23,985 nucleotides of DNA, taken from a virus. The position numbers and the translations under genes are program-made. The notes beneath the pieces are model-generated. The model was given only the letters and a program-made list of their open reading frames with translations, had not been told where the DNA came from and ran no database searches. Of the stretch, positions 1-7,730 are shown piece after piece. The stretch is taken from IMG/VR virus record IMGVR_UViG_3300043661_000106, positions 1 to 23,985 of that record, one strand, 5' to 3'. How positions within the stretch are numbered: position 1 is the first letter of the stretch; every line of letters starts with the position of its first letter.

Positions 1-2
1 CC

Positions 3-227
3 ATGCTCAGCATTGAAGGCGACTCGGTGCAGTTCGTTGACCGCGAGTATCCCGAAGCTATGCTGTCCATGTACGCGAGCGCCATCCGGTCCCACGCCGA
101 CGTGCGCAGTCACATCGAATGGCATCGCGAACAGCGCCGGCGCAAAGACTGGGAACTTCACCAGTGGCCGGGGCTTCGCTCGCAGACTTCAGCAGCAGTG
201 AAGGCCGCTGGACCCGTGGCCGAATAG
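3..227 (+). CDS. Edge ORF with a YPE/YPK-like motif, unknown function
   Basis: This short plus-strand reading frame may continue to the left of the window. Third codon positions are mostly G or C, as in the real genes here, and the charged, Trp/Arg-rich middle (WHREQRRRKDWEL) looks protein-like. Residues 15-20 read REYPEA, resembling the EYPK and MYPK motifs of the proteins at 10752-11270 and 11272-12255. It would converge with, and overlap by 39 nt, the small membrane gene at 189-359. No family was recognised. The start is uncertain because the ATG lies two bases from the edge and no ribosome binding site can be seen. Confidence 0.4.
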   Translation: MLSIEGDSVQFVDREYPEAMLSMYASAIRSHADVRSHIEWHREQRRRKDWELHQWPGLRSQTSAAVKAAGPVAE

Positions 228-359
228 CAAGTACAAAACGAAAATCAGAATCACCACGCCGACGATGCCGATGCTGCCGCCAGCGCCCCAGCGGTTATAT
301 CCGTAGTAGCCACCGCCACCGCCGAAAAGCAAAACCAGAATGATGATCAGAAGTAGCAT
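189..359 (-). CDS. Small hydrophobic membrane protein, DUF3309-like
   Basis: A 56-residue protein with two hydrophobic segments. Residues 2-12 (LLLIIILVLLF) precede a Gly/Tyr-rich linker (GGGGGYYGYNRWG), and a second Ile/Val/Leu-rich segment spans about 29-46. The hydrophobic - Gly/Trp/Tyr - hydrophobic layout resembles the small DUF3309-type membrane proteins found in bacteria and some phages (family recalled, not searched). A strong AAAAGGAG site lies about 6 nt before the ATG, supporting this start. The gene follows the membrane/coiled-coil gene at 372-704 by 12 nt and ends the minus-strand operon in this window. A holin-like or envelope role is possible but unproven. It ends in two cysteines. 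Confidence 0.6.
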   Translation of the reverse strand: MLLLIIILVLLFGGGGGYYGYNRWGAGGSIGIVGVVILIFVLYLLFGHGSSGLHCC

Positions 360-371
360 GTGGATCTCCTT

Positions 372-704
372 TTAACCAGGTGCCACTGGCGGTGGCGCTG
401 GATTTGTCTTTTCAGCAAGGGCGACCTTTTTGTCTGCGTCCGTTTGAATCGCAAGTTTTTCCGCATCGGTCTGCTGCTGTTTGATGGTTTCGTTTAACGC
501 CCTCACCATCCCGTTGGTGTGGTTTTCGATGGTGCCGAGTTTTTCATCTGCGGATTTGTTGTGCTGGTCCTGTTTGGTCGCCTGAATTTCCTGCTTCACC
601 TTAATCCATCCGGCCAGAGCCGTGAGCAGCGCGACGAAAGCGTAGACCAGAGCTTGCCCCGCCACGGTGTTGATAAAGGAAACTGGTTGCTGGAAAACGA
701 CCAT
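372..704 (-). CDS. Single-TM protein with coiled-coil tail (holin/spanin-like candidate)
   Basis: A 110-residue protein. A short N-terminus is followed by one transmembrane helix at about residues 16-32 (ALVYAFVALLTALAGWI), then a long polar, Gln/Lys/Glu-rich helix (about 33-95) and a Pro-rich end. This topology is common among small phage membrane proteins of lysis cassettes, such as holin-like proteins and inner-membrane spanins, and its location after the fibre genes suits that. No catalytic motif is visible. The ATG at 704 was chosen because an AAGGAG lies upstream and the hydrophobic helix starts soon after. An open frame continues upstream to 992, but there it is the low-complexity shadow of the neighbouring gene. 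Function is inferred from topology only. Confidence 0.65.
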   Translation of the reverse strand: MVVFQQPVSFINTVAGQALVYAFVALLTALAGWIKVKQEIQATKQDQHNKSADEKLGTIENHTNGMVRALNETIKQQQTDAEKLAIQTDADKKVALAEKTNPAPPPVAPG

Positions 705-733
705 GGGCCTGATGCTCCTTTGAAGTTGGTGGA

Positions 734-1237
734 TTAGGTGGTCGGTTTCTCGCGAACGGTGACCGCTGACGCCGGCGTCGCGTTGGTGTTCGGCGTGCCG
801 GGATTCTGAATCGCTTGCGCTTCGTTCGACTTCGCCGACTCGGCCACTGTGGTCACTTGAATGAAAAAAGTGCGCGGAAGTTTGCTGGTGTTCAGCGGCA
901 CGGTGGTGGACCAGCACAACGCGTTCGGCGGTGGCCCGGGATTGAGCGGCGGCGTGTACACCGGGCACTTCAGCTGCGCCACAGGAAAGCAATCCGACTT
1001 CGTTTCTTTGCCGCTGATCTGGCTGCGGTAGATGCAGTACGACAACACGTTCGGCGACGTGGACGGCAGCCAGTAAGCGATCAGCGTGTTGCTGTTCAGG
1101 ACCACGGCCGCGCCGTTGGCCGGCTGCGTCTGCTGCATCGTCGGGACTATCGGCGCGACTGGATGCGTGGCTGCGATGGCTGCAGTGATTAAAAACGCGA
1201 TCAACAAACAGATGGAAAAACCGCTAATTTTTCTCAT
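734..1237 (-). CDS. Exported protein with FnIII-like domain
   Basis: A 167-residue protein with a clear Sec signal peptide: MRK, then a hydrophobic stretch (about residues 6-20), with probable cleavage after AIAA near residue 23. The mature part resembles a fibronectin type III fold. It has a PANGAAVVLNSNTLIAYW strand region, SYCIYRS, and later FFIQVTTVAESAKSNEA, which matches the closing strands of FnIII domains. Several cysteines (SYC, SDC, LKC, ALC) could form disulfides after export. Its ATG overlaps the stop of the LuxR-type gene (ATGA), so translation is probably coupled. A role in adsorption or surface binding is inferred. FnIII-like domains are common on virion surface proteins, but a cleavable signal peptide is not. 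Confidence 0.75.
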   Translation of the reverse strand: MRKISGFSICLLIAFLITAAIAATHPVAPIVPTMQQTQPANGAAVVLNSNTLIAYWLPSTSPNVLSYCIYRSQISGKETKSDCFPVAQLKCPVYTPPLNPGPPPNALCWSTTVPLNTSKLPRTFFIQVTTVAESAKSNEAQAIQNPGTPNTNATPASAVTVREKPTT

Positions 1238-1467
1238 TCGAATTTCCCCCTTACTCCTTCGGAGTCTTCCAACGGAGTTAAAGCCGGAATCGGCCGGTAA
1301 AAAAAGGCCCGCGGAAGCGAATACGGCCGCAGTCCTAACTTCCTGTAAAGCGCCGCGACGTGGAACTTCACCGTGCGCTCGGTGATCTTTAGTTCGGCCG
1401 AGATTTCCTTGTTGGTCTTCCCCTGCTGCAGGCAGATATAAACTTCGTCCTGCCGGGGCGTGAACAT
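1234..1467 (-). CDS. LuxR/GerE-type helix-turn-helix protein
   Basis: A 77-residue protein that is essentially a lone GerE-type DNA-binding domain. Residues 2-45 show the family signature: FTPRQDEVYICLQQGKTNKE, then ISAELKITERTVKFHV and AALYRKLG. The N-terminal receiver or autoinducer domain of full LuxR regulators is absent, and a Pro-rich tail of about 30 residues follows. The start ATG lies one base after the stop of the upstream fibre-like gene and has no clear ribosome binding site. Its stop overlaps the next ATG (ATGA). Translation therefore probably depends on the fibre gene. It would be expected to act as a small cytoplasmic transcription regulator. Its target cannot be told from the sequence. 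Confidence 0.85.
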   Translation of the reverse strand: MFTPRQDEVYICLQQGKTNKEISAELKITERTVKFHVAALYRKLGLRPYSLPRAFFYRPIPALTPLEDSEGVRGKFE

Positions 1468-1468
1468 T

Positions 1469-2014
1469 TCAATTCGACGCCGGTGTGCAGTGCCAGTTGA
1501 CCACGTCGCCAGCGTTGCCGTTCATGCTGACCGAAGTGGTGGTCACGGCATCGATTTCCACGCCGTTGGTGGTGGACGCTGAAGTCGCTGTGCAGATGGG
1601 CGCCACAATGTACGGGGTGTTGAACGTGTGCGTCACGAGGCCGCCGGTCATGGTGAGTTGGCCGGCCGACACCACCGCCGCCAGCGTCACCTGATAGGAA
1701 AAACCTGAAGATCCGGAGCCTGTGACTGTGACGGTGTACTGGCCGGGCAGCGCAAAAAACTGGTAATTGCCGTTGGCGTCCGCGAGGCCGGTGAATGGCG
1801 ACGTCAGCGTGCTGTTGGCATAGATCGAACTCGCAAGCGCCGGCGCGCAGGGAATGCCAGCAGCGTTTGCGCCGCAGACCGTGATGGTCGCCAAGGGCAT
1901 CGGTCGCGATGTGCCGTTGACTGTGGTGAGCGCGACTTGTGCCGGCGAAGCGACGCCCTGGCCGCGGGCGGCCGCCGGAATAAAAAGCAGGATAAAAAGT
2001 GCGATTTTTCGCAT
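1469..2014 (-). CDS. Signal-peptide-bearing tail-fibre-like protein (short)
   Basis: A 181-residue protein. MRK plus a hydrophobic core (residues 4-13) and AARG|Q form a Sec signal peptide. An N-terminal beta domain follows (about 20-100), with TVNGTSRPMPLATITVCG, then SIYANSTLTSPF, DANGNYQFFALPGQYTVTV. This is the pattern of the small virion-binding or prealbumin-like domains seen at the start of phage fibres. The last 55 residues form a two-cysteine domain (APICTAT ... NWHC) shared with the proteins at 2026-3165 and 15516-17567. Cysteines are paired (VCG/IPC and PIC/WHC). An AGGGGAG site lies 5 nt before the ATG, fixing the start downstream of a longer open frame. It may be an accessory fibre or a secreted adsorption factor. 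Confidence 0.75.
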   Translation of the reverse strand: MRKIALFILLFIPAAARGQGVASPAQVALTTVNGTSRPMPLATITVCGANAAGIPCAPALASSIYANSTLTSPFTGLADANGNYQFFALPGQYTVTVTGSGSSGFSYQVTLAAVVSAGQLTMTGGLVTHTFNTPYIVAPICTATSASTTNGVEIDAVTTTSVSMNGNAGDVVNWHCTPASN

Positions 2015-2025
2015 GTTCGCTCCCC

Positions 2026-3165
2026 TTAGAAGCAAAACCCCTGTACTGGAACCCCGGCACCAGGTGTCGCGAAGTTCATGGACACGTGCGCGGTGGTGAC
2101 GCCGGTTAAGGTGACCGAGTTTCCAAAAAATCCAGTGAGCACACATACCGGCGTAGTCGTGAATGCAGTTCCGAAATTCACCTGGCAGGAAGACACACTC
2201 CCCGAACCGCCGTTTACGGTAAAAGCGTTATCCGTGCCGCCGACCGCCGCACCCGTTCCGCAGAGGCTCACGGTGGGCGTGCCGGTGAGAAACAGCGCGT
2301 GGTTGTTATAGGTCTGCGGGGGAGCGGTTGCGCCAACGATTTGTGAACCGTTGTATTTGAGATAGGTGAGGCCGCCGATGGTTGAAGGCGGCGTACTAGA
2401 AAACGGGATAGCGGTCGCGCCGAAGTGCACCTGGGTGACTTGGTCCGATGTGTTGATGTCCACACCGGAAGCCACCATCTGCGCGGGCGTTCCGCCATTG
2501 TTTGACATCATCCACCGGTGGGCAGACGAGTCCGCCCAGACGCAATCGAATCCCGCCGTCACGCAGCTGCCCGCAATCGAAGAAACTTCGGGGAAGATCA
2601 GCGACCCGCCCACCCAGGTCAGCAGGTCGTTGGAGTTCTTAGAAAAGCACAGGTTGGTGGTGCCCGACTGGTTGCGCCAACAAATCGAATCTGAGGAAGC
2701 CAGGCGCAGCGCGCCGGTAGTGGCTGGCGGACTGGTGCCAGAGATAAACGTACCGGTAAAGCTTCCGCCACCGCCGCCTGAGCCGCTGGTTCCGCCGCCT
2801 GGCACCTGATCAATGGAAAACAAGACGTCCGAGGGGGCACAGACCGGACCATCGTTTTGCAAGCATAAAACTAGCTTGAAGTAGGCACCGACAGACAGCC
2901 AAATCGTGGCTCGGCCACCAGTGGAAAACGGTACGGGGTTGGGGTTTTGAACTGTCCCCGTGTAGTCGGTGTAGCTGACGGCCTGTGTCGTAGTTCCCGC
3001 CTGAAAAACATACAGAACTCCGTTGGTCAAGGGGACGCCCGTATTGCTCAGGAACTGGATGCTTCCCACCCCACCAATCGGAGCCACCGACTGCGCGACC
3101 GTCGACCCACAAAACGCCAGAACTAAGGCCAAGATGCCTAATGAGTAACGAAACTTCCGTACCAT
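2026..3165 (-). CDS. Signal-peptide-bearing tail fibre/spike-like protein
   Basis: A 379-residue protein. Residues 1-25 are a Sec signal peptide (MVRKFRYS, a hydrophobic core, then TVA|Q). About residues 33-110 match the head-binding domain of many phage spikes and fibres: GVPLTNGVLYVFQAGTTTQA, YTDYTGTVQNPNPV, GGRATIWLSVGAY. A Gly-rich hinge (GGGTSGSGGGGG) and a beta-rich shaft of short repeats follow. The last 53 residues form a two-cysteine C-terminal domain (TPVCVLTG ... QGFCF) that two other exported proteins here share. GGAG lies 6 nt before the chosen ATG; an ATG 54 nt further upstream has no such site and would hide the signal. The likely role is host adsorption. Why it carries an export signal is unexplained. 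Confidence 0.8.
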   Translation of the reverse strand: MVRKFRYSLGILALVLAFCGSTVAQSVAPIGGVGSIQFLSNTGVPLTNGVLYVFQAGTTTQAVSYTDYTGTVQNPNPVPFSTGGRATIWLSVGAYFKLVLCLQNDGPVCAPSDVLFSIDQVPGGGTSGSGGGGGSFTGTFISGTSPPATTGALRLASSDSICWRNQSGTTNLCFSKNSNDLLTWVGGSLIFPEVSSIAGSCVTAGFDCVWADSSAHRWMMSNNGGTPAQMVASGVDINTSDQVTQVHFGATAIPFSSTPPSTIGGLTYLKYNGSQIVGATAPPQTYNNHALFLTGTPTVSLCGTGAAVGGTDNAFTVNGGSGSVSSCQVNFGTAFTTTPVCVLTGFFGNSVTLTGVTTAHVSMNFATPGAGVPVQGFCF

Positions 3166-3231
3166 TGAACGCTCCGCTGTAAGAGCCCAAAGTAGACACA
3201 TGAACAAAAAGTTAGTCACAGGGGTACTCCA

Positions 3232-3429
3232 ATGATTCGCCGAATTTTAATCGCGCTCACGGTTCTATGGTCGCTGTGGTGTCTCGTTTTGATGACCGGC
3301 GTTAAGAACGCTGAAGGCCGCCGTGAATGCTTCATTCTGATCGCCGGTGGATGGGTGTTGTGCACAGTACTCTGCGTTCTGTGGCGATTTATCACGGGTG
3401 CGCCATCTGCGAAAGCGGCGCAGTCTTAG
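3232..3429 (+). CDS. Small two-TM membrane protein on the opposite strand
   Basis: A 65-residue protein with two predicted transmembrane helices: residues 5-22 (ILIALTVLWSLWCLVLMT) and about 34-54 (FILIAGGWVLCTVLCVLW), joined by a short charged loop (KNAEGRREC). An AGGGG lies about 8 nt before the ATG. It is the only convincing gene inside the window on the plus strand. Its start lies 66 nt from the divergent fibre gene, and its end overlaps the 3' end of the ejection-protein gene by 38 nt (convergent). It could be a lysis, superinfection-exclusion or moron-type protein. None of these is shown by the sequence. Confidence 0.6.
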   Translation: MIRRILIALTVLWSLWCLVLMTGVKNAEGRRECFILIAGGWVLCTVLCVLWRFITGAPSAKAAQS

Positions 3430-4753
3430 CCATCTTCACGATTTCCGCCGGTGTGTGGCCTTTAGCCAGAAGTTTCTTGAAAGCTTGTTCGCGACCGATT
3501 GAACCTTCCCCCGCAAACTTCGAGTTGGACACCGTGGTCTGTCCCATGTCTTCGCCAGAATTGATCAGTGCCTGTCGCAAATCCACGCGTGTTAGGTCAT
3601 GAATCGCCTTCAGTGTGTGTTCGTCTTCACCGGCCGCATCAACGATGTCCTCACCGTTGGCGTGGACCATCTGCCGCATGCCCGCGTTCGGATAGAGTCT
3701 TTCAAGGCGAGCTTTGGCAGATTCTCCTTCTTCCGAGCCACCCATTTGCTTTTCTACTTGGTCGGTAATTGTTGCGGGCAGCTTTTCTGGAGCGACGGTA
3801 CGCGGCGCAGTTCGCGTTGCAACATCGCTGCCGGGCGTGCCGCGGGTAAGTTGCTGGCGCAGCGCTTTGGTCTTATCCAGCGGCTGCGCCGCGTTCGTGG
3901 CTGCGTCCACGATTTCGTTGACGGTCTTCTTCGGCGCTGCAGCGGCTGCGGCCGGCGCTTCTTCCGTTCCAGCTGTAAGCAGTCCCGCCGGCGGCCGCAC
4001 TAGCACAGCGCCTTCCGGAAGCGCGATCTTTCCCGTGGTCGGCGTTGCCTTCACAGGTGCAGCTGCAGCCGGCGCGCCGACTCGTTCTGGCAGAATTTCA
4101 CCAGGTCCGCGGCGAATGCTTGGCGGTGGCTTCGGTTTGCCCACACCTTCAAATGGAGTGATCGCCTTTTCCGCTTCCGAAGTGTCGAAGGCGTCGGCCG
4201 GAAGATCGATCTTTCCAATATCGGCGAGCTTGACCACCTTCTTCGCGGTTTTGTAGCCAGGAACTTCATCGAGCACGGCATCGGTCGCCATTTTCGCCGC
4301 AGCGCGCACGGTAGGCGACTTCGCTACGTTCACGGCCGCATCTTCTAGCGCCGCGCCGGACGCTGCACCGCCAGGCGCGCCAGCGACCACCTGCGTCACC
4401 GGATTATTGACGATGCCGGTGTCGGTTCCGAGCGGTTTGCCGGCCGATTTCCCACCGAACAGAAGTTCTTTCGTGCCGCGCGCGAGATCTCCCATCTGCG
4501 CCAGCACCGGGTGTTCGCTGCGACCAGATTGGGTGAGGTCTTGTACTTTTTGAAGCGCATCAAGCGGGTGAATTCCACCGGCCGCGTTCCCGGCGTCGTT
4601 CGGGTCTGTGCTGTCTGCGGCTGGCGCGCTGATTGTCGCAGTTGGCGCCTTCAAGCCGGGCACGCTTCCGGACACCAACTTCGCGCCTGGTGGAAGCTTC
4701 GGTACGTACGGCAGCGTTCCGCTTACGAGTGTCGCGCCTGGCGGCAGTCCCAT
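3392..4753 (-). CDS. Internal virion / DNA ejection protein candidate (Ala/Pro-rich)
   Basis: A 453-residue protein, rich in Ala, Pro, Lys and Glu and probably largely disordered. The N-terminus has two near-identical decapeptides, LPPGATLVSG (3-12) and LPPGAKLVSG (20-29), and a weaker copy (LPEGAVLVRPP) follows in the middle. The C-terminal third is more ordered and helical (ARLERLYPNAGMRQMV, HTLKAIHDLTRVDLRQAL, FKKLLAKGHTPAEIVKMA). It starts one base after the preceding ejection-type gene. Position and composition match the last of the P22-type ejection proteins (gp7, gp20, gp16 group), which are poorly conserved. No lytic transglycosylase motif was recognised. The assignment rests on synteny and composition. 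Confidence 0.6.
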   Translation of the reverse strand: MGLPPGATLVSGTLPYVPKLPPGAKLVSGSVPGLKAPTATISAPAADSTDPNDAGNAAGGIHPLDALQKVQDLTQSGRSEHPVLAQMGDLARGTKELLFGGKSAGKPLGTDTGIVNNPVTQVVAGAPGGAASGAALEDAAVNVAKSPTVRAAAKMATDAVLDEVPGYKTAKKVVKLADIGKIDLPADAFDTSEAEKAITPFEGVGKPKPPPSIRRGPGEILPERVGAPAAAAPVKATPTTGKIALPEGAVLVRPPAGLLTAGTEEAPAAAAAAPKKTVNEIVDAATNAAQPLDKTKALRQQLTRGTPGSDVATRTAPRTVAPEKLPATITDQVEKQMGGSEEGESAKARLERLYPNAGMRQMVHANGEDIVDAAGEDEHTLKAIHDLTRVDLRQALINSGEDMGQTTVSNSKFAGEGSIGREQAFKKLLAKGHTPAEIVKMAKTAPLSQMAHP

Positions 4754-4754
4754 T

Positions 4755-6407
4755 TTAGGAAGGTGCCTTCACTAGCGTGTAGTTCTTCATGTCGGCCGTG
4801 TCGCCCGAGCCGCTGTACTGATAATTCTTGCCACCCAGCGCGATGATGTGCCCACCAGCACCTGCACCACCACCGGCCGGCGCGCCGCGGTTGCTCTGGC
4901 CGTACATGTTCTGCAGCACGGAGTTATTTCCGATGCGCGACTTCACCTGGGAATCGACCGAATCCCTGAATCCTTCCAGCGCACCGTCTCTTGCTTCCGG
5001 ACTCGCCTTCGCCGGCGCGAGCGACATAATAAACTTCTGCATTCCTTCCGTGCCTTGCCCGCCGCCAGTCACCTTCGCGTAGTCGTCGGCCACGCCGATC
5101 AAAGTGGCGGCGTAATGCGCCACGGGGCCCGAGCCGGTTTGCGCTTTGTAAATATCGGCGATGCTGTTCCATACGGGCAGTTCGCCTTGCGGCAGCTGCT
5201 TGCCGATCGCCTTTAGCTGATCGATCGTGCCGCCCGGGTCGGTCATGGACTTGGCCGAACCGAAGAAGGCCACCTGCGCCGGCGATTTCGCAACGGTGAA
5301 GTCCGCATCGGCTTTTGCCGGCGACCATACTTTTCCTTCCGATGCCGCCAGCGCTTTTGCTTCGGTCAGCGCCTTCTCGGCGAATTCCGGTTTGCGCGAT
5401 GAAATGATCATCGACGGTGGCGTGTCGCCATCCACGAGCAGCCTGGCTGCGGCTTTCGGGTCGCCGTCGGTGATGGCTTGCTCGGCCGCTTTCTTTGCTT
5501 TGTCGATGGCCAGTTCATTCGCTTGTGAAGAATTCGCCATTCCCAGCAGCTTCGTTGCGCGCACGGCCGTCTGCGGGTCGTTCGACTTGGCCATGGTCTG
5601 CAGAAAAGCTTTCGATGCCGGCAGCTTGTCTCCGGAAAAAGCTTCGCTCGGATTGGTTTCCATCTTCAGCAGCGGGTCCGCGGTGGTTGCGTTGTCGAGC
5701 TCCTTCTTCCAAACATCGGCCGACTTCGTGCGGTAGTCCACGGCGGCCTGTTCTGCGCCCACGCGGTTGGTGAAGGCGTCGAAGTTCTGCACGTTCAGCT
5801 TCGGAATGATGCCGGCGACGTTGGGGTCGCCTTTGGTGATCTCAGCCAGCTGTGGCTTCAGCGCTTCGATCATGGCCGCTTTTTTCACCGGGTCCTTTTC
5901 CGCCATCACCGGCGCGGCGAGGTCCTGCAGCTGCTTGATAGAAGCGAACATTACCTTCTGATGTTCGTCGGTGGCCTGGTCCACGGACTTCCGAAATTCT
6001 AGCGTGGCTTTGGCGTCCTGAATTGCCGCCATGCCCGGCACGCCGGCCTTCATCTGGCCGTGAACCATCGCAAGAATCGGGTCGTCTGCAGCGACGCCCA
6101 ACATCGTCGCGACTTTGTCGTTACCGGGCGCCGTGGCTGGATCCGTCGCGAAAGTTTCCGGAGCGGACCAGTATTTGTTCTGCGCCTGCATCGTCTGCAG
6201 CTGAATCTGCTGCATTGTGTTTGCCTGCTGGGACGACTGAACTTTCGCTTGCGCTTCCTGCACGTCGAGTGGCGCGAGCTGCTGGCGTAGTGCCGTGTCG
6301 CTTTGCATGTTCTTCAGGCTTGCGAGCTTCGTGGCCTGGTCCACGGGGTTGGCCACGTTCGGTGCCGTGGGGTTCAGATTCGCTAGCGTTGGGAGTTGAA
6401 AAGGCAT
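4755..6407 (-). CDS. Internal virion / DNA ejection protein candidate (helical)
   Basis: A 550-residue protein. The N-terminal 80 residues are Gln-rich and helical (KVQSSQQANTMQQIQLQTMQ), followed by a long, mostly helical Ala/Lys-rich body (about 100-480) and a Gly-rich linker with a short Tyr-rich end (GGKNYQYSGSGD). Length, helicity and placement between two other ejection-type genes suit P22 gp20/gp16-like proteins, which are packaged in the head and ejected to help DNA cross the envelope. Direct similarity to a named family was not seen. It starts 7 nt after the preceding gene, with GAGGACACA just before the ATG. Confidence 0.6.
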   Translation of the reverse strand: MPFQLPTLANLNPTAPNVANPVDQATKLASLKNMQSDTALRQQLAPLDVQEAQAKVQSSQQANTMQQIQLQTMQAQNKYWSAPETFATDPATAPGNDKVATMLGVAADDPILAMVHGQMKAGVPGMAAIQDAKATLEFRKSVDQATDEHQKVMFASIKQLQDLAAPVMAEKDPVKKAAMIEALKPQLAEITKGDPNVAGIIPKLNVQNFDAFTNRVGAEQAAVDYRTKSADVWKKELDNATTADPLLKMETNPSEAFSGDKLPASKAFLQTMAKSNDPQTAVRATKLLGMANSSQANELAIDKAKKAAEQAITDGDPKAAARLLVDGDTPPSMIISSRKPEFAEKALTEAKALAASEGKVWSPAKADADFTVAKSPAQVAFFGSAKSMTDPGGTIDQLKAIGKQLPQGELPVWNSIADIYKAQTGSGPVAHYAATLIGVADDYAKVTGGGQGTEGMQKFIMSLAPAKASPEARDGALEGFRDSVDSQVKSRIGNNSVLQNMYGQSNRGAPAGGGAGAGGHIIALGGKNYQYSGSGDTADMKNYTLVKAPS

Positions 6408-6414
6408 TGTGTCC

Positions 6415-7227
6415 TCATTGCTGGCCGTAGACCGTCGGCGCCAGCGACGCCATCGGCGAATAACCCGCAGCAGAATCCATGCTGCCCGTGTTCGGCGTTG
6501 CGCTGCCGAAGCTCAAGCCGCTGCCGCCCATGTTCGACAGCATCGCCATGTTGCTCATGCCGCCGAGTGCGCCGGTAACTGCGTTGGAAACGCCCATGGT
6601 GCCCTGCGCTTTCGCCGCGCCTTCTTGGCCGTAAAGCGAAGCGATGTCGCCGCCCATGCCGGTCGTGATATTGCCGGCAGCGTTCGCCGCGCTGAGCCCT
6701 TGCGCCGATTGCCCGGCCAGCATGTTGTACTGGTTCTGCTGGTTGTTCAGGAACTTCTGGTAGGCGTCTTGGTATTGCGTCTGCGCGTTGCTGAACGTGT
6801 TTTGATAGTTCGTCGAAGCCACGCCCTGCGCGTAGTTGTTCATGCCCGCGAGCGTGCCGCCGGAAAGAAGTCCGCCCTGCGCGGCCGCGGAATTCTGCAT
6901 CGCATTTTCGCCTTGCTGCAGCTGGAACTGGTAGCCAGGCGTCGCGGCCGCCTGCGCTGCGGTGGGCGCTTTGAAATTTCCGCTGAAATTGGCCAAGAGT
7001 CCTTGGCCCGGCGTTGAGAGCATCTGCGAAAGAGTTCCGGACGCCGCCGTGCCCGCCGCCTGGTAAGGCTGAACGCCCGCCAGCGCCTGGGTTTCCGAAG
7101 TTCCCAGCTGCTGCTGGGCCTGCTGCATTCCCTGCTGTTCTTCCTGGGAAGCTTTGGACGAAGAGCTCGCGCCGAAGATGCCGCCGAGAAGGGAAGCGCC
7201 TGCTCCGATTGCGCCGGTGATGCTCAT
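6415..7227 (-). CDS. P22 gp7-like DNA transfer/ejection protein
   Basis: A 270-residue protein. The N-terminus is a Gly/Ala/Ser-rich hydrophobic stretch (ITGAIGAGASLLGGIFGA) followed by a Gln-rich segment. The central part has TPGYQFQLQQGENAMQNSAA, then GGLLSGGTLAGMNNYAQGVA, a signature common in phage DNA-transfer proteins of the gp7 type. Many short Gln/Asn/Ala repeats and Gly-rich membrane-active segments follow. In P22, gp7 is packaged in the head and ejected with the DNA. Its ATG overlaps the GNAT stop (ATGA). The assignment rests on recognised composition and the central motif. Confidence 0.7.
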   Translation of the reverse strand: MSITGAIGAGASLLGGIFGASSSSKASQEEQQGMQQAQQQLGTSETQALAGVQPYQAAGTAASGTLSQMLSTPGQGLLANFSGNFKAPTAAQAAATPGYQFQLQQGENAMQNSAAAQGGLLSGGTLAGMNNYAQGVASTNYQNTFSNAQTQYQDAYQKFLNNQQNQYNMLAGQSAQGLSAANAAGNITTGMGGDIASLYGQEGAAKAQGTMGVSNAVTGALGGMSNMAMLSNMGGSGLSFGSATPNTGSMDSAAGYSPMASLAPTVYGQQ

Positions 7228-7730
7228 AGGAATTTACACAGCGTATTGTCCGTGTGCACCCAGTCCAGCGCTTTCAAGAATGGTGTTTGATCGTGCGCGA
7301 TTTTGCAGCTGGTAATCATCATCGTCACTCCGCGAGCGCGCATGTCGCGCTCCCAACGTAGAAAAAGCTTGAGCCCCATTCCGTGACGGTCGTCGGGATG
7401 CATCCAGTACATGTCGGTGACCGCCTGTTCGCCGGAAGATTTATAGTGGAAGTGGGGCATGACGAAAGACATCAGGTAGCCCACGAGCTTTGCGTCCTGC
7501 CGCGCAGTCACCAGGTAAAACATCTTCAGTTTCTCGAGCTGCGCGTAACGCTCTTTGTCGAGATCGATCTTCAGCTTTTCCCGATTGACGCAGAGCTCTA
7601 GCCAGTGCTGGTACATCAGCGGTTCAGCGTCGGACCAGAAGTCAGCGAGCGCTTCGCGCTGTAAGGTAATCAGCGCAGTCGCCGATAGTTTCGAGGTCGT
7701 CGATCGCAATGTTTGGGATGTCGAGCTCAT
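7224..7730 (-). CDS. GNAT-family acyltransferase
   Basis: Up to 168 residues. The GNAT core is clear: KMFYLVTARQDAKLVGYLM (central strands), TDMYWMHPDDRHGMGLKLFL carrying the R-x-G-x-G acyl-CoA pyrophosphate-binding loop, then the helix LRWERDMRARGV and the late strands MMITSCK and FLKALDWVHTDNTLCKFL. A YQHWLEL motif with the following charged helix matches GNATs seen in other phage late operons. The start is uncertain. The ATG at 7730 overlaps the acyl carrier gene by 89 nt, whereas homology would start the domain near residue 20, where only a CTG is available. The acceptor is unknown. Sitting beside an acyl carrier protein, it could use an acyl-carrier rather than an acyl-CoA donor (inference). 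Confidence 0.8.
   Translation of the reverse strand: MSSTSQTLRSTTSKLSATALITLQREALADFWSDAEPLMYQHWLELCVNREKLKIDLDKERYAQLEKLKMFYLVTARQDAKLVGYLMSFVMPHFHYKSSGEQAVTDMYWMHPDDRHGMGLKLFLRWERDMRARGVTMMITSCKIAHDQTPFLKALDWVHTDNTLCKFL

Noticed and set aside
705-992. Upstream extension of the TM/coiled-coil gene frame
   Set aside because: The extension is His/Ser/Arg-rich shadow of the FnIII-like gene. A ribosome binding site supports the ATG at 704.
3166-3219. Earlier ATG for the tail-fibre-like gene
   Set aside because: It has no ribosome binding site and would bury a clear signal peptide; GGAG lies before the ATG at 3165.
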